Positions 22,530-34,745 of a DNA stretch of 64,000 nt are shown piece by piece. Origin of the DNA: Hanleya hanleyi (Eukaryota > Mollusca > Polyplacophora > Lepidopleurida > Hanleyidae); assembly GCA_036873755.1 (NCBI GenBank), contig JAVTVY010047966.1, positions 62,001 through 126,000 of the forward strand. Direction: 5' to 3'. Both the position numbers and the translations under genes were made by a program. The number at the start of each line of letters is the position of its first letter. Position 1 is the stretch's first letter. The notes beneath the pieces are model-generated. The model ran no database searches and had not been told where the DNA came from. It saw only the letters and a program-made list of their open reading frames with translations.

Positions 22530-22682
22530 GCGCACACAGGGGCTTGTTTGTTGGTTTGTTATTAATTAGGATATTGATATTCATATATACTCTCTCCCTT
22601 CTCCGTTATAATGGAGTAGGAGGAGAGTATGTGAATATTATTATCATAATTAATAACTGACCAACAACAAGCCCCTGTGCTA
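22530..22682. repeat. MITE-like hairpin
   Basis: The left arm from GCACACAGGGGCTTGT (22,530) through TTATTAATTA to ACTCTCTCC is mirrored by GGAGAGTATG, TAATTAATAA and ACAAGCCCCTGTGC (ending near 22,682). The arms are about 65 bp and imperfect, with a short loop near 22,605. A compact foldback MITE or hairpin RNA locus. Confidence 0.65.
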
Positions 22683-22968
22683 TTGCAGTTTGTACGATCT
22701 GCGTTAGCTACAAGAGTAGAGGTGCGTTTAGGGAAGATGGTCATGTATGAACCTTGAATCTACAATAATATATTACTGTTATTATTATTATAATTATAAG
22801 CTTCCGTGTCCTCACTGTAGTTCCACATTTCTCACACTGCCGGAGAGACGAAAAACAAACCCCGAAGGGACAGCGTCATTTTGAAACGGTCGTTAGATAA
22901 CATTCACGAGAGATTATACTACATGGAGCAGTCCATTTCCTTTCCATTAACACTCCTGACATTTATTT

Positions 22969-23280
22969 AACATATGTACAAAACTTTTGCACATATGTGG
23001 AAAAACACTTTATTTGACATATGTGGAAAAGTTTTGCACATATGTATAAAACTTTTCAACATATGTATAAAACTTTTCAACATATGTGAAATAGTTAATT
23101 TATTTTACATATGTGTAAAACTTTTCCACATATGTTTAAAACTTTTCAACATATGTGTAAAACTTTTCAACATATGTTTAAAACTTTTGCACATATGTCT
23201 AAAAACTGTTTTTTTACACATATGTGGAATTCTTTTGTACATATGTGCAAAACTTTTCAACATATGTGGAAAAACCGATT
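22969..23280. repeat. CATATG / AAAACTTTT minisatellite, block 2
   Basis: About fourteen units of 20-24 bp with the words ACATATGT and AAAACTTTT separated by one or two variable bases. Its apparent ORF (repeats of MCKTFPHM type) is just the translated repeat. Confidence 0.8.
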
Positions 23281-23284
23281 AAAT

Positions 23285-24185
23285 ACCGAAACGGCTTGCC
23301 ATACAGGGGACCCTCAAATTGCCGCAACTTACCCGCAACATACCACAATGGATCTAAATTACCACTATACATACCACAATGGATCCCAAAGGATCACAAT
23401 GGATTCCACATATACATCAGTAGGTTATATTACGAGAGTCCACTATCTTGCCATTGTGGTGATTAGTAGGGCCGCTTTCATCGACGAATTTAGTGCCATT
23501 TTGTGGTCCGTTATGTTAATTTGAAAATCCCTTGTTGTCCGTTGTGATGATTAGCAGGACCCAGACGAGCATGGTCAGTCATCTTGAATATCCTCAACAC
23601 AGCCAACGGACTACTTCGCGAACAATAGGCATTTTTTTTCATTATTATCTGCCTTAAATAAACTATGTTCGTGTGGATTGATAGTATTTATTTGATATTC
23701 AACCATTATATAACAATTTTGAAATGGAATACTTCTTTTCACCAGATTCTGGTCATCACGCACGCGGAATCGCAACATTGGTAACACTTCGACAACTAAT
23801 GTCCATGTCCAAACTTAAGGCATAACCCCGCACTCGATGCGAGTGAATTTCACTCAAAGTTGATTGAATTTCACTCAATTTGTCGAACGAATTAAATTCC
23901 ACTCTTATCTTACTTGAGTGGATCTTTCGCTCAAATATTGTTAGAGAGCATTGGATCATATGACTTCTGGTCAGGGACGCTGTTATATTTTCTCACCACC
24001 ATGTCATGCTATCACTTTTTATGTATTATGTAATCTACGGTAGTAGATACATTATATAGACATGAATTGCCCCCAGCAAGAGCTTAAAGATATCCTTCTG
24101 CCGTTCGATCAACGTACACATTCTAAAGAAAGAGTTCTTGAGCTCATCCTTGATAATGACTATATTTCATGTTTTTCGTGATATT
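23285..24185. other. No recognisable gene
   Basis: Contains a short run of ACCACAATGGAT-like direct repeats (23,340-23,405) but no gene or structured RNA that I can support. Confidence 0.5.
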
Positions 24186-24191
24186 ATTTTT

Positions 24192-25515
24192 AGCCCACCA
24201 TCACCAGATGGTGGGCTGTTCAAATCGCTTTTCGTCCGTGGTCCGTCGTCCTTACGTCCGTCGTCCGTCCATCCGTCGTCCGTCCGTAAACAATTCTTGT
24301 TATCGCGATTTCTCAGGAACTACTTCATGGCTCTTTCTCAAATTTGGTACACAGGTTCCCCTTGGAGTCTAGTTGTGCAAGATACCTTTTCCGGTCCGAT
24401 TCGAAAATCCAATATGGCCACAAGGCGGCCATCTTGGATTTCCCATGAAAGCTTGTTATCGCGATTTCTCAGGAACTGCTGCATGGATCTTTCTCAAATT
24501 TGGTACACAGGTTCCTCTTGGGGTCTAGTTGTGCAAGATACCTTTTCTGGTCCGATTCGAAAATCCAATATGGCCACAAGGCGGTCATCTTGGATTTCCC
24601 CATGAAACCTTGTTTTCGCGATTTCTCAGAAACTACTGCATGGATCTTTCTCATATTTGGTACACGTGTTCCCCTTTGGGGTCTAGTTATGCAAGATACC
24701 TTTTCTGGTCCGATTCGAAAATCCAATATGGCCACAAGGCGGCCATCTTGGATTTCCCAATGAAACTTTGTTAGCGCAATTTCTCAAGAACTACTGTATG
24801 GATCTTTCTCAAATTTTGTACACACGTTTCCCTTGGGGTCTAGCTGTGCAAGATATCTTTTCTGGTCCGATTCGAAAATCCAATATGGCCACCAGTCAGC
24901 CATCTTGGATTTCCCCATGACACTTTGTTATCGCGATTTCTCAGGAACTACTCATGGATCTTTCTCAAGTTTGGTACACAGGTTCCTCTTGGAGTCTAGT
25001 TGTGCAAGATACCTTTTCTGGTCCGATTCAAAAATCCAATACGGCCACAAGGCGCCATCTTGGATTTCCCATGAAAATTTGTTATCGCGATTTCTCATGA
25101 ACTACTGCATGGATCTTTCTCAAATTTGGTTCACATGTTCCCCTTGGGGTCTAGTTGTGCAAGATACCTTTTCTAATCCGATTCGAAAATCCAATATGGC
25201 CACCAGGCAGCCATCTTGGATTCCCCATGAAACGTTATCGCGATTTCTCAGGGTTTCGCATGGATCTTGCTCAAATTTTGTACACAGATTCCCCTTGGGG
25301 TCTAGTTGTGCAAGATACCTTTTCTGGTCCGATTTGAAAATCCAATATGGTCACCAGGCGGCCATCTTGGATTTTCCCATGAAACTCTTTTATCATGATT
25401 TCTTAGGAAGCACTGCAATGGATCTTTCTCAAATTTGATACACAGGTTCCCCTTGGAGTCTAGTTGTGCAAGATACCTTTTTCGGTCCGATTCGAAAATC
25501 CAATATGGTGGCCAT
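24192..25515 (+). repeat. Satellite array, period about 154 bp, with hairpin and GTCCGTCC leader
   Basis: Begins with a perfect hairpin, AGCCCACCATC / GATGGTGGGCT (24,192-24,217), then a GTCCGTCGTCC-rich leader. At least eight units follow, each starting TATCGCGATTTCTCAGGAAC and ending GCGGCCATCTTGGATTTCCC. Unit starts fall near 24,299, 24,450, 24,613, 24,770, 24,925, 25,081, 25,234 and 25,389. Neighbouring copies are highly similar; the last is truncated. From memory, such leader-plus-satellite units recur in many invertebrate genomes and may belong to a non-autonomous transposon, but the class is not determined here. The long plus-strand ORFs are repeat translations. Confidence 0.8.
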
Positions 25516-25890
25516 GTTAAGATATTTCTTTCTATGATTGAACATACTATTATGCACTAGTTGGCAATATGTCTTAAGACTCCCTTGAGAATTACTTTTT
25601 GGTCATAATTTTAACTTGTAATTATATTCAAAAGTTCTTTTGATTACATTGCATGTAAGGTAACTAGTTTTCACAAGTTCCTACAAAGGAGGCTGTTACA
25701 AGGACGGGGGGGGGGGGGATGGAGTGGGGTGCAATCCCGGTAAAATTGCAGCAGGCATCCCGACGTCCAGAACAGTGTTCCCGAGATCCCAACAGGCAAA
25801 AATTTTACGACAGTCAAATTGTGACCAATCCCGAGTTCCGAGAAACTCTGTTGTCGTCACTCATTGCAGGCAATGGTTAAGATGATGCAT
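25516..25890. other. No recognisable gene
   Basis: Single-copy-looking sequence with one poly-G tract near 25,707-25,718. Nothing else seen. Confidence 0.5.
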
Positions 25891-25892
25891 GT

Positions 25893-28099
25893 ACACTATC
25901 ACTGGTTTGGAAATATTAATATGTTGTTTCTTATGGCAAACTCTTACTTTTCTGGTTGTCGCGAAATTGTTTGCAATAGAACATGATAGCAAGAGTTAGC
26001 AAAGTGAACACAATGCGATTGACAGATTATAAACTCACAACCTTTTTGCTGAGGAGAGAAGGTGTTTCAAATCAGACTGTTAAAACTTGTTTCGTTGTGC
26101 CCGTAGTGAAGCTTGCCCCACTCCCCACTACAGATTGATTGAAATTGTAGTTTAAGGGCCGCTTCCCATACGGATTTCGCGGCCCATCAACTCAATGTTT
26201 TATTTAAATTTCACGGTACATTTCTTAGTTAATTTAAGATCTTTTGCAGCGCTAGATATTACAATAAATAATTAAATAATGAATGACAATAACAATGAGG
26301 AAATATAAATACTAGTAGAGAAGAGTCGCTATGTACAAGTCGTTAAGTCTGTTTTTGGTTTATATACTGGAAAATATTTGTTATAATCGCGTGGATGATT
26401 CCTTTGTCTCGGTACCCCATAGTACGCACAAAGCCGTCCAAAAAAAACTGGGAGAACCAGGGCGTCTTCAGGATTCTTCGAGACGACTTCCCTAACGACG
26501 CCCTTGGGAACAGGGTGGGTCCTTCCAGAAATCTGTGCCTGTAACAATTGCTTGGAGTGTGTAGTGGGGTACAGAACGGCAGGTCTACGTCCTATATTGC
26601 GTGAAAGTCAAAGGATCATATTCTGTGTTGAGGCGTCAGTTCGGTAACATCTAAGGGGTAGCGTGTCCGGTGTGTGTCTAGGGTCGAGTATTCTGATTCT
26701 GGGTGTTCTTGCTATGCGGCGTTGTCACTCAAGGCGCTGTTGGTATTCTTGTAATCGTCATCCGTCTTCTGTTTCAGGTCTTGTCCAACTCGTCTGTGGT
26801 CTTCGGTGTGCCTGTATCATATGAAATAGAAGGCTTGTAGTCATTCTTGTTTTCTATTGTTTTTCGATGCAATAATTTGATATATCTTCCTCCCAACAAC
26901 AGGCACGCCCCGACCGTCAGTCACATAATATGAATAGCAATATATAATTAAGTGAGTAAATAGATAAACAAATGAATAAATAACTAAACATTTCGATAGA
27001 TTCAGTACTAGGTGAATACACAAATAAACGGCTCTGTATTATTTCTGTATGCATTATCGTTTGATGGCCATACAAAATTTGTAGGACAATGAGATAGACG
27101 GCCCTCAGTATCAAGGTAACTCCGCCATCACCATTTCCTATATTTATGCCGAATACTGCTCGCTATATGCGATTTGGCCGTGCTAATGTTGTCATGAATT
27201 CAATTAGATTTGGCCATCGTTTGTTTTGTAGGACAGTGGAACAGACGGCCCTCAGTATCAAGGTAACTCCGTTGTTGCCATGCCTATTGCCACTACAGAT
27301 GCATGTATAGTGCTATTTATCCATGTGATTATCTCTTACCAATTGTATAATCCTCACACTCGTAGATTCAATATTTTTGTCACTTTAACCATGAGGCGAC
27401 TTTGAACTTAATCTGCAATCACCCATTGTCTTTACCCGCCTAGATGATTAGCAGATTACAATAGTCATATTCACTGTTTGATTATCTTCATTTTCCTGAC
27501 ATGATTAACTCATGAAACCTATTGTGCAATGATTATTTTGTGACCTTGTTTGCTTGTCATCACTTGTATAAATACCCTCAACTGTACTATGTATTACTTC
27601 TATTTATATCTCCTACTAATCTCTCATTGCTATTTATTTATTTATTTATTTATATATTTAGCGCTGGAAAAGATATTCAATAAACAAAGTAATGTACCGC
27701 GAAATTCAAATAAAACATTGAGTTGATGGGCCGCGAAATCCGAATGGGAAGCGGCCCTCAAACTACAATTTCAATCAATGTAGATCCGAATGGGAAGCGG
27801 CCCTTAAACTACAATTTCAATCAATGTAGATCATTAGCTTTGAAAAAGTTGGAAGTATCTCCAACGAAACGTCAGCTCCACAGCAATAAAGGAAGTTGTT
27901 ATCCATAGAATAGCATTGTGTTATATACGCCAACTTCTAAATGCCTATCAAAGAAATGTATAGTACAGATTGTCACTGGTTCGGAAATACTAATATGTTG
28001 TTTTTATTTATTTCTTCTTATCCGAAAATATATCATTAGCAATATAAACTCAGCAAGAGTTACCATAGTGAACACAATGCGATTGACAGATTATAAACT
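25893..28099. repeat. About 140-bp direct repeat pair flanking a TIR element
   Basis: The segment at 25,893-26,035 (CACTGGTTTGGAAATATTAA ... ACACAATGCGATTGACAGAT) recurs in the same orientation at 27,970-28,099 with an indel. The pair brackets the TIR element at 26.13-27.79 kb, so the locus may be a duplication, or the pair could be parts of a larger composite element. Confidence 0.55.
26128..27790. mobile_element. Non-autonomous DNA transposon with about 95-bp terminal inverted repeats
   Basis: The left TIR (26,128-26,222: TGAAATTGTAGTTTAAGGGC, CCCATACGGATTTCGCGGCC, CATCAACTCAATG) is mirrored at 27,693-27,790. The right end carries a second tandem copy (about 47 bp, to 27,837) of the terminal segment. 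Within the element a 60-bp direct repeat (ACGGCCCTCAGTATCAAGGT) occurs at 27,100 and 27,260. No transposase ORF is evident; small ORFs are not recognisable. Superfamily undetermined. Confidence 0.65.
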
Positions 28100-28112
28100 T
28101 ATTACTGTTTGT

Positions 28113-28548
28113 CCCAGATAATATATCCGAGACATTTTCGGCGATATTTCGGAGACAGTTCTTTGGAGGATATTGAAGCTTCACACAGGAGATAAACTAA
28201 AAAGTACCAATTTTATTCCAAAGTATCAAGAAAATCCTTCCAGTAGTTATCAAAAAATCGCGAAAACAAGAATTAGATGGGAGATTTGTAGGTTATTTTT
28301 TATGTCAAAACGTCAAGCCTCCATGTAATACGTGTAACAGTGACAGATCTACGTCATCGTAGCCCCAAAGTGCCAAAATAACAGGGTACATATTGCTGAT
28401 TTGCGTCAATTCCCGACGGATTTTAATGAAATATGGAGGAAAAATTAGTATTTTTTAGTTGATATACTGTGTGAAGTTTCAATGTTATACGATAAATTGT
28501 CTCCGAAATATCGCCGAAAACGTCTCGGAATATATCATCTCAAAAGAG
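28113..28548. mobile_element. MITE with about 80-bp inverted repeats
   Basis: The left end (GATAATATATCCGAGACATT, TTCGGCGATATTTCGGAGAC, then a CTTCACAC phrase) is mirrored at the right end (GTGTGAAG, GTCTCCGAAATATCGCCGAA, ATATATCATC). About 430 bp in total and without coding capacity. Confidence 0.7.
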
Positions 28549-28559
28549 ACCTTTTTACT

Positions 28560-29145
28560 GGGCCGAGAACGTGCTTAAAACCAAAACGAGGCTTCATCCA
28601 ACGACAGCTTTGATTGGCTGACTTAGAGTATTATTATTATGAGATAGAAGTTTCATGCTATATTGGCAGCCATTTTGACAAGTGAGTAAGCTGATCTGCT
28701 CTGATCTGTTCTCCTGTATTGTTTATTCATACTTCAACATAAATAAATAGTCCCAAGCGTTTTAGCGGACAACACTGAACTACATAACGAATAATTTGAC
28801 TGTTAACATTGATGAAACACGGAAGTACGGTACCGTAGTTTGGAATATTGAATTTGTTTTTGAGGGAAGGCCTTCGCTGATTTGTTATCATCGCAATGTT
28901 CATGTCTTGATGCCCGACTCGCCCGCGTTGTGTTATCTCCACCTGTGCTATATCAGCTTCACAGAAATGAAACTTGCAACGTGATTAAAACATATCAGGG
29001 CAAGCAGAATGTAAATTTTCATGGAAATTCGTGTAATACAAAAATTCTCTGAACCGAACATTATTTATGGCGAAGTCATGCATGGTTTACCGTTTACTTC
29101 AGCGGTTTACCATTCAGTGTCATGTTTTGAGGGACCCGTTTTGAG
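28560..29145. other. No recognisable gene
   Basis: Short ORFs on both strands without family features. Ends at a (CAA)n run at 29,150-29,180. Confidence 0.5.
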
Positions 29146-29148
29146 GAC

Positions 29149-29179
<31 letters not shown>

Positions 29180-29199
29180 CGAAATTTATCAAATTGTCA

Positions 29200-30425
29200 C
29201 GGAGGACGGACAAAAACCCCAGGACAAAACACCCACGGACATACCCATCACGGACAAAACACCCAAAATAGGGAAATCGGACAAAACACCCACTTTATAT
29301 GGAAATAGTTATTTCAAACCTAATTTTTGATAGAATTTATAAATTTTGAATATAATAATTATATAAAAATGTATTATTTATATTTATTTATTTATTTTAG
29401 CTTAGCTGTATTATGTTATTCAAGCATCTTCTGGCACTTCAAAGTGGACTATTACTCCTCGGCCATTTTGGCCTCGGGCTATTGTCACCATGTACGTCCG
29501 TCCGTCCGTTACAACATTTTAGGCAAAACCACTTGAGACACAACCACCAAATTTTCAACATTTATTTATCTAGTGCTAAGTCAGCCGTCTATCGAAAGTG
29601 GCTCCCTCGGCCCATATTTTACAGAGTTATGCCCCTTTACAGATATATTAATTTCTATTTCTGTCCTATATACCTGAATGTAATCAACTATATCTGCAGA
29701 ACTGTATTCGGTATAGCTACTATATTTTGGAAACTTATTTATATTGTTATATTCTACAAGCCAACAAAGGATTACTCGCCTCGGCTTATGGAGTTATGCC
29801 CCTTTCGGATGTAATAAACTCCGATTTTGTTATCTGTAACTGAATGTACAAGTTATATCTGCAGAGCTGTGTTTGGTACAGCTTATTCATCTCGGTTCTT
29901 AGTTTTACAGAGTGCTAACGCAGACGCCTATCGAAAGTGGCTCCACTCGGCCCATATTTTACAGAGTTATGCCCCCTTACAGATATATTAATCTCTATTT
30001 CTGTCCTATATGCCTGAATGTAACCAACTACCGGTATATCTTGATCATCCCACATAGAACTATTTCTTCCCCAATTCACACTACACATGGGTCTCAATCA
30101 CCTGGGGAAAGCATTTTTGATTAGAATACACCTAAACATTTATTGGATGGACTCTCCACGTAACTGTGGATCTCACACGATCTAAGTAAAGAATTTGTAG
30201 AAAACCTATTATTAATCCTCACTAATCTTTAATCTCAAAAGCAGCTTTGGGGACATCAAAGGAATTTAAATTATGTTTCAATTATTGATCTCAGAAAATA
30301 TAAGATCATAAAATATGAAATAACATTGTCTCGAGATATATGTGATGGGGGTTTTGTCCCCTAGTGATTTTGTCCCCTGGGTTTGTTCATGGGTGTTTGG
30401 TCTCCTGTGGATTTGTCCTACACTC
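29200..30425. repeat. Possible element with GGACAAAACACCC-type ends, enclosing about 115-bp direct repeats
   Basis: GGACAAAACACCCA motifs (several between 29,210 and 29,300) are mirrored by GGGTTTTGTCCCC and TGGGTGTTTGGTCTCC motifs (30,347-30,410). Inside, segments starting CTATCGAAAGTGGCTCC and running through TTTACAGAGTTATGCCCC and CTGTCCTATA occur at about 29,587-29,692 and 29,928-30,030, with a weaker middle copy near 29,785. No coding sequence recognised. Ends are uncertain. Confidence 0.4.
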
Positions 30426-30493
30426 AATTGTCACCATCATATATTGACATTAGCCATACAAGTTTTTATGGATGGATGTATATATTTCACGGC

Positions 30494-32412
30494 ATGGGAG
30501 TAAAGCGCAAATCCTCACGTCGGCGAACTGAGCAACAGAGGTCGCGGATGAGACAACGGAGGGATGACAATTCATCATTCCATGGTCTGGAAGAACCATC
30601 CCTTCTGGAGGGAAAATCTTCAAATGCCCTGAGGTTGACAACTCCTCAGGGAAGTCTGTCCATCCCAGACGGGGATGTCCCACCGAGGTCTGATTCGCAT
30701 CCGTGCGCCTGTACACCATCACCATCAGCTACACAGGATAGTAGAATTGATGGTGCAGGGCAGACGATCACCAATGACTCGGAACCTTCCGTTTGCACCT
30801 CACCGAGGGTGCCATTGCCACCGTGCAATGCAGTGGTGTCGAAATTATGTACAAAAGTTGCAAGAACTAATAAAAACAAACGAACACACCAAAGCACTTC
30901 AACAACCATGAACAAGCTATTGAATAAATCTATTACAAACACTGAACATACAAAATCATGCAAACCTTACATGCATGAAATTCCTGTTGATAAACAAACA
31001 GACAAAATATTCGTTTCAACACCTGACACTCATTATGATTATGATTAGGAAAAACATCTATTTCGAGTTTGCCAGTACCAATACAGGGTCACTTCGACCA
31101 AAGCCATCCAAGATTTCTGGACAATGCTGGTAAACAGTGTGTAATGAATAGTCTATCATATACAGTCAAGATAAACCAACAACAATTTGGACATCAAATG
31201 ATGTAGACCACATACTTGTAAATGGAAACGAAATGTATGAATTTTTGCAGCGAAGTAGCACAATCCATCATGATCTCCTAGCCATTAATGACATTCGTGG
31301 GTCATTGGAATATACAAATGGTAATCTGTACAATTTTGCATTTCAAGAATCACTGATGGGAACACTGGGCGATACGAGCGAAAACCTAGATGAACTACAG
31401 TTCTTAACACTGCCTGAAGCATTACATGCTGCTTTACTTCAAAACAGTAGTGATGCTGCTATTGTAACATTCAAGGAAAGTACATTCATAGTAATTAAGC
31501 AGAATAACATCTACTGTGTTACCGACTCTCACTCGAGAAACTTGACTGGTTCTGTTGATCCGAATGGGTCAAGTATTGTTCTACATTATAGTGACATACA
31601 CGATGTATTTGAACATTGTCTTCGTCTAGCACGATCAATGGCTTATCGGGCAGATGATATTTTCGAAGTAACAGCTGTCAAGTTATTGAGGATAAGTTCA
31701 GACCGTTGTACTCCTCAGACACCAAAGAATTCTGAGAAGACTGCAGGATTGACTGAAGAAACGGCAAATGATCATGATGATAGACTTCTGTTATATTTTC
31801 AAGATCAGAAAAAAAGACAAATATTAAAACGGGAAAAATGTTCAACTGACAACAAAATTGACAAAATTCATTCTTGTACACGGCGAAGGTACATGCGTAC
31901 GTACATGAAGAAAATGAGACAAAGAAGTTCAAAGAAAAAAGTATTGAAAGAATATGACAAAAAACGCAAATCAAGCGCAAGAGAAATATATCCAGAAAAG
32001 CACAGATCAATAGATGTTCAAAGTAAACAGAAAGCAAGGAATGATCCAAACTTTGTAGTGCTTGAAAGACAAAGTAAACAGAAATCTAGAAGAGAAGATC
32101 CGAATAAGCACAGGGTAACAGATGTGCACAGTAAACAGAAATCTAGAATACTAAATCCAGAAAAAGCACAGGGAAATAGATGTGCACAGTAAACAGAAAT
32201 CTAGAATACAAAATCCGGAAAAGCACAGGGAAATAGATGTGCAGAGTAAACGGAAAGCAAGAAATGATCCAAGCTTCTTAGTGATTGAAAGACAAAGTAA
32301 GGGGAGAGCTAGGGAAAAAGAACCGGAAAAGCACAGGGTAATAGGTGTCCAAAGTAAACGAAAAGCAAGGAATGATCCAAGCTTCTTAGGGACCGTTCAA
32401 AATTTATCTTGA
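30494..32412 (+). pseudogene. Relic of a Helitron-type ORF: basic N-terminus, OTU-like cysteine protease, Lys/Arg-rich repeats
   Basis: Three frames carry consecutive parts. The first (30,494-31,048) opens MGVKRKSSRRR and is low complexity. The second (about 31,050-31,200) has QGHFDQSHPRF followed by AGKQCVMNSL, which resembles the catalytic Cys region of OTU-like proteases found in invertebrate Helitron proteins. The third (about 31,160-32,190) has VDHILVNGNEMYE, then AIVTFKESTFIVI and the His-containing YCVTDSHSRN, expected for the second catalytic half. It ends in repeats around SKQKAR/SKQKSR-NDPNF-VLE that continue in another frame to 32,412. A stop at 31,046 and at least three frame changes show decay. 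No Rep or helicase domain remains. Assignment is from remembered family patterns. Confidence 0.5.
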
Positions 32413-32535
32413 GGGGGGGGCGGTGGAAATTCAGCTGATGACCCTAAGTTATGTGTGACCCCCCCCCCCTCCTTTGGCTGGAAGGTTACCAGTGACACCC
32501 TCACCTGATACCATATTTATCAATGACCCCCCCGC

Positions 32536-33170
32536 GCCATCTCACCAGTGGGCATTTCCCCCGGTGGACATTTCCTTCAATGGACATTTCCCCCACCCTA
32601 CAATGTATTTTGAACATAGTTTTTAAATAATTTGGCACATCATATATTATATAGCACATTTTAAAACAATATTATGTTTTATGGATCACATAGTGATAAC
32701 ATATAAATCATATACATATTATATATTTTAACATTTTAAGAAAACATATCACATTGTGGTAAAATAAGAGATGTATTTTTAAACAATATTATTTTGTTCT
32801 ATTTTTTAACTCAGTTTTCACTTCAGTTCGGTTTTATGCTCATCAAATGGCTTCATGACACCGACCTATGAACAGTTAATGTTACGCTATATACCATGTA
32901 TACATCTTTTATACTGTTTTAAAATGTGCTGACTGTATAATACTGATATATACTGTGTATATGTATTATAACTTATCACTTTGTGACTCAATTATCGTAA
33001 AACATATGTGGAAATCCTTATATCTTTATATATAGAAAAAAAATTGCGTTATTACAAAATTATTTAAAACCCATGTTCAAAATAACCTAAAAATATAGGG
33101 TGGGGGAAATGTCCACTGGAAGAAATGTCCACTGGGGGAATGTCCAAGGGGGAAATGTCCGTACACCATT
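32536..33170. mobile_element. AT-rich MITE with about 115-bp inverted repeats (GGACATTTCCCCC ends)
   Basis: The left end has TGGGCATTTCCCCCGGTGGA, GGACATTTCCCCCACCCTA and TTTTGAACAT-GTTTTTAAATAA. The right end (about 33,060-33,165) is its mirror: TTATTTAAAACCCATGTTCA, TAGGGTGGGGGAAATGTCC, and further AAATGTCC copies. The interior is extremely AT-rich with no ORF. Next to it (32,390-32,530) are GGGGGGGGG and CCCCCCCCCC tracts that may be the end of another element. Confidence 0.7.
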
Positions 33171-33179
33171 CCAACATAG

Positions 33180-34110
33180 CCAGGGGCACTAAAATGATGC
33201 AGTGTGAAATTATATTAAGACCGATTGAAAACACGTTAATAATATGAAGAGCTATTCGTTGATAAACTGATTCGCGGTATGGGTATTATACATATGAAAA
33301 AGTGACAGGGAATGTGACACAGTTCTGCACTACGACGTAACTGTGAGGAGCTCGGAGATTACATTCTGTATGACGTATTTATTCGCATTCACCGGTTTGA
33401 GGTAAAATTATGTCATACTGCATAATTATGATAGATAATACTACATACAACCGCTCAGGGAAACAATGAGGTTATGTTTGTTATACTGACACAGAGATAA
33501 ACTTTATAAAAATTCGGACGAATCCGACATGATTAATTTCATGCATTCATCATGTCGGCTTCGCTACAAAAACCCTGCAAAAAATAGACCGTGTTTTATT
33601 ATTATAAAACTATTAAAATTATTATATTTTATAATATTATCCTCATCATGACATTAACTACCGTCAGTACAACTTGTCTTGTAGTACGCCACAATTTATT
33701 TCTTCAACTTTGGGGCAGCATAAATTATTGAATGGTTTGTTTCAGTCTCAAATGCAGGCTATATTCATTTAGCTAGTCAATGTCCACAATGTCCAGGCTG
33801 CACTGCACCTGGATGTGTTTAGATAAAGGATTTGCTAGATGCACCGTGTAGTAACTCAAATCTAGCTGGTTTGGATAGGCGCCTAGCTTCCCTTATATGT
33901 GTTGTAATTTAATAGATCTTGAGAAGAGTAAATATGATTATAAAGCCATTTACCGGTCTCATGTCCTACTACACTACAGGAGGTTTTTACATAGGTTAAT
34001 GCTAACAGAACATAGGCCTATCTATGGTACTGTATGCTGTTTAGGCTTATGATAAACCATAGAGCCTACTGTTGTAGTAGGCTCCATGGATAAACAAATA
34101 CATGTCTTAA
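33180..34110. other. No recognisable gene
   Basis: AT-rich intergenic sequence. No gene, RNA or clear repeat recognised. Confidence 0.5.
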
Positions 34111-34114
34111 CTAA

Positions 34115-34292
34115 TCTAAAGTCCGCTTCTCTCTTGCAAGAAACAAGCCTATGTTTATGTATACTTTTGTCTTTTTGAATTTGGTGCTAATACTGTTATA
34201 TGGAAATGGAATAGGTCTTTGGATTATGGACGCGGATATTCTCTAATGGACGACGGCTGGATTATGAATGACGGACTAGACGCTTGTAATGC
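34115..34292 (+). repeat. Dispersed repeat, copy 1 (second copy at 46,640-46,920)
   Basis: Shares with 46.64-46.92 kb the stretches GCTTCTCTCTTGCA-GAAACA, TGTTTATGTATACT, TTTTTGAATTTGGTGCTAAT and GATTATGGACGCGGATATTC, with the later part nearly identical (to GGACTAGACGCTTGTAAT). A further shared piece, CTTCCCTTATATGTGTTGTA, is at 33,891 here but at 46,829 in the other copy, so the pieces are rearranged. No coding capacity recognised. Confidence 0.7.
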
Positions 34293-34505
34293 AAGAATAC
34301 CCAGAAAAACACCTGTAATGCCCGACGTCGTACGGCTGAAATTTCCACTCACAACTTACATATATTTGTCGAATGATATGAGCGGGCAGACCTCTGGGAA
34401 ATAAGTCCACCAGCAGAATCCGGTAATGAATTGGAGAGAAAAGCCCTCCCTAACCAGCTGAGCTACCGAATCTAGTTGGGGACGGAGTCGGAATATATTT
34501 CACAT

Positions 34506-34745
34506 GATTACCCTTATAAAAAAATACCATGGTTATTACCATGGTAAAAACCATGGTAAAAACAATAGTGTTTTGGGCATGGTATTTACCATGGTATTTA
34601 CCATGGTAAATACCATGGTAAATACCGTGGTAAATACCATGGTAAATACCGTGGTAAATACCATGGTAAATACCATGCCCAAAACACTATTGTTTTTACC
34701 ATGGTTTTTACCATGGTAATAACCATGGTATTTTTTTATAAGGGG
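34506..34745. repeat. Near-perfect 240-bp palindrome built of ACCATGGT words
   Basis: From CCCTTATAAAAAAATACCAT on the left to ATGGTATTTTTTTATAAGGG on the right, the sequence is its own reverse complement with very few mismatches. The arms include an AACAATAGTGTTTTGGGCAT block and its mirror, around a centre of TACCATGGTAAA units. Such a palindrome can extrude a cruciform. It has the same outer terminus as the 40.1-40.7-kb array. Confidence 0.85.

Noticed and set aside
22974..23524. ORFs with MCKTFPHM-type repeats
   Set aside because: Translations of the CATATG/AAAACTTTT minisatellite.
24138..25438. Long plus-strand ORFs of 155-201 residues
   Set aside because: The 154-bp satellite happens to lack stops in one frame; the peptide repeats follow the DNA repeat exactly.
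34425..34485. tRNA gene on the minus strand
   Set aside because: There is a good A-box-like GGTAGCTCAGCTGGTTAGGG, but no B box or cloverleaf follows; probably a worn SINE head.
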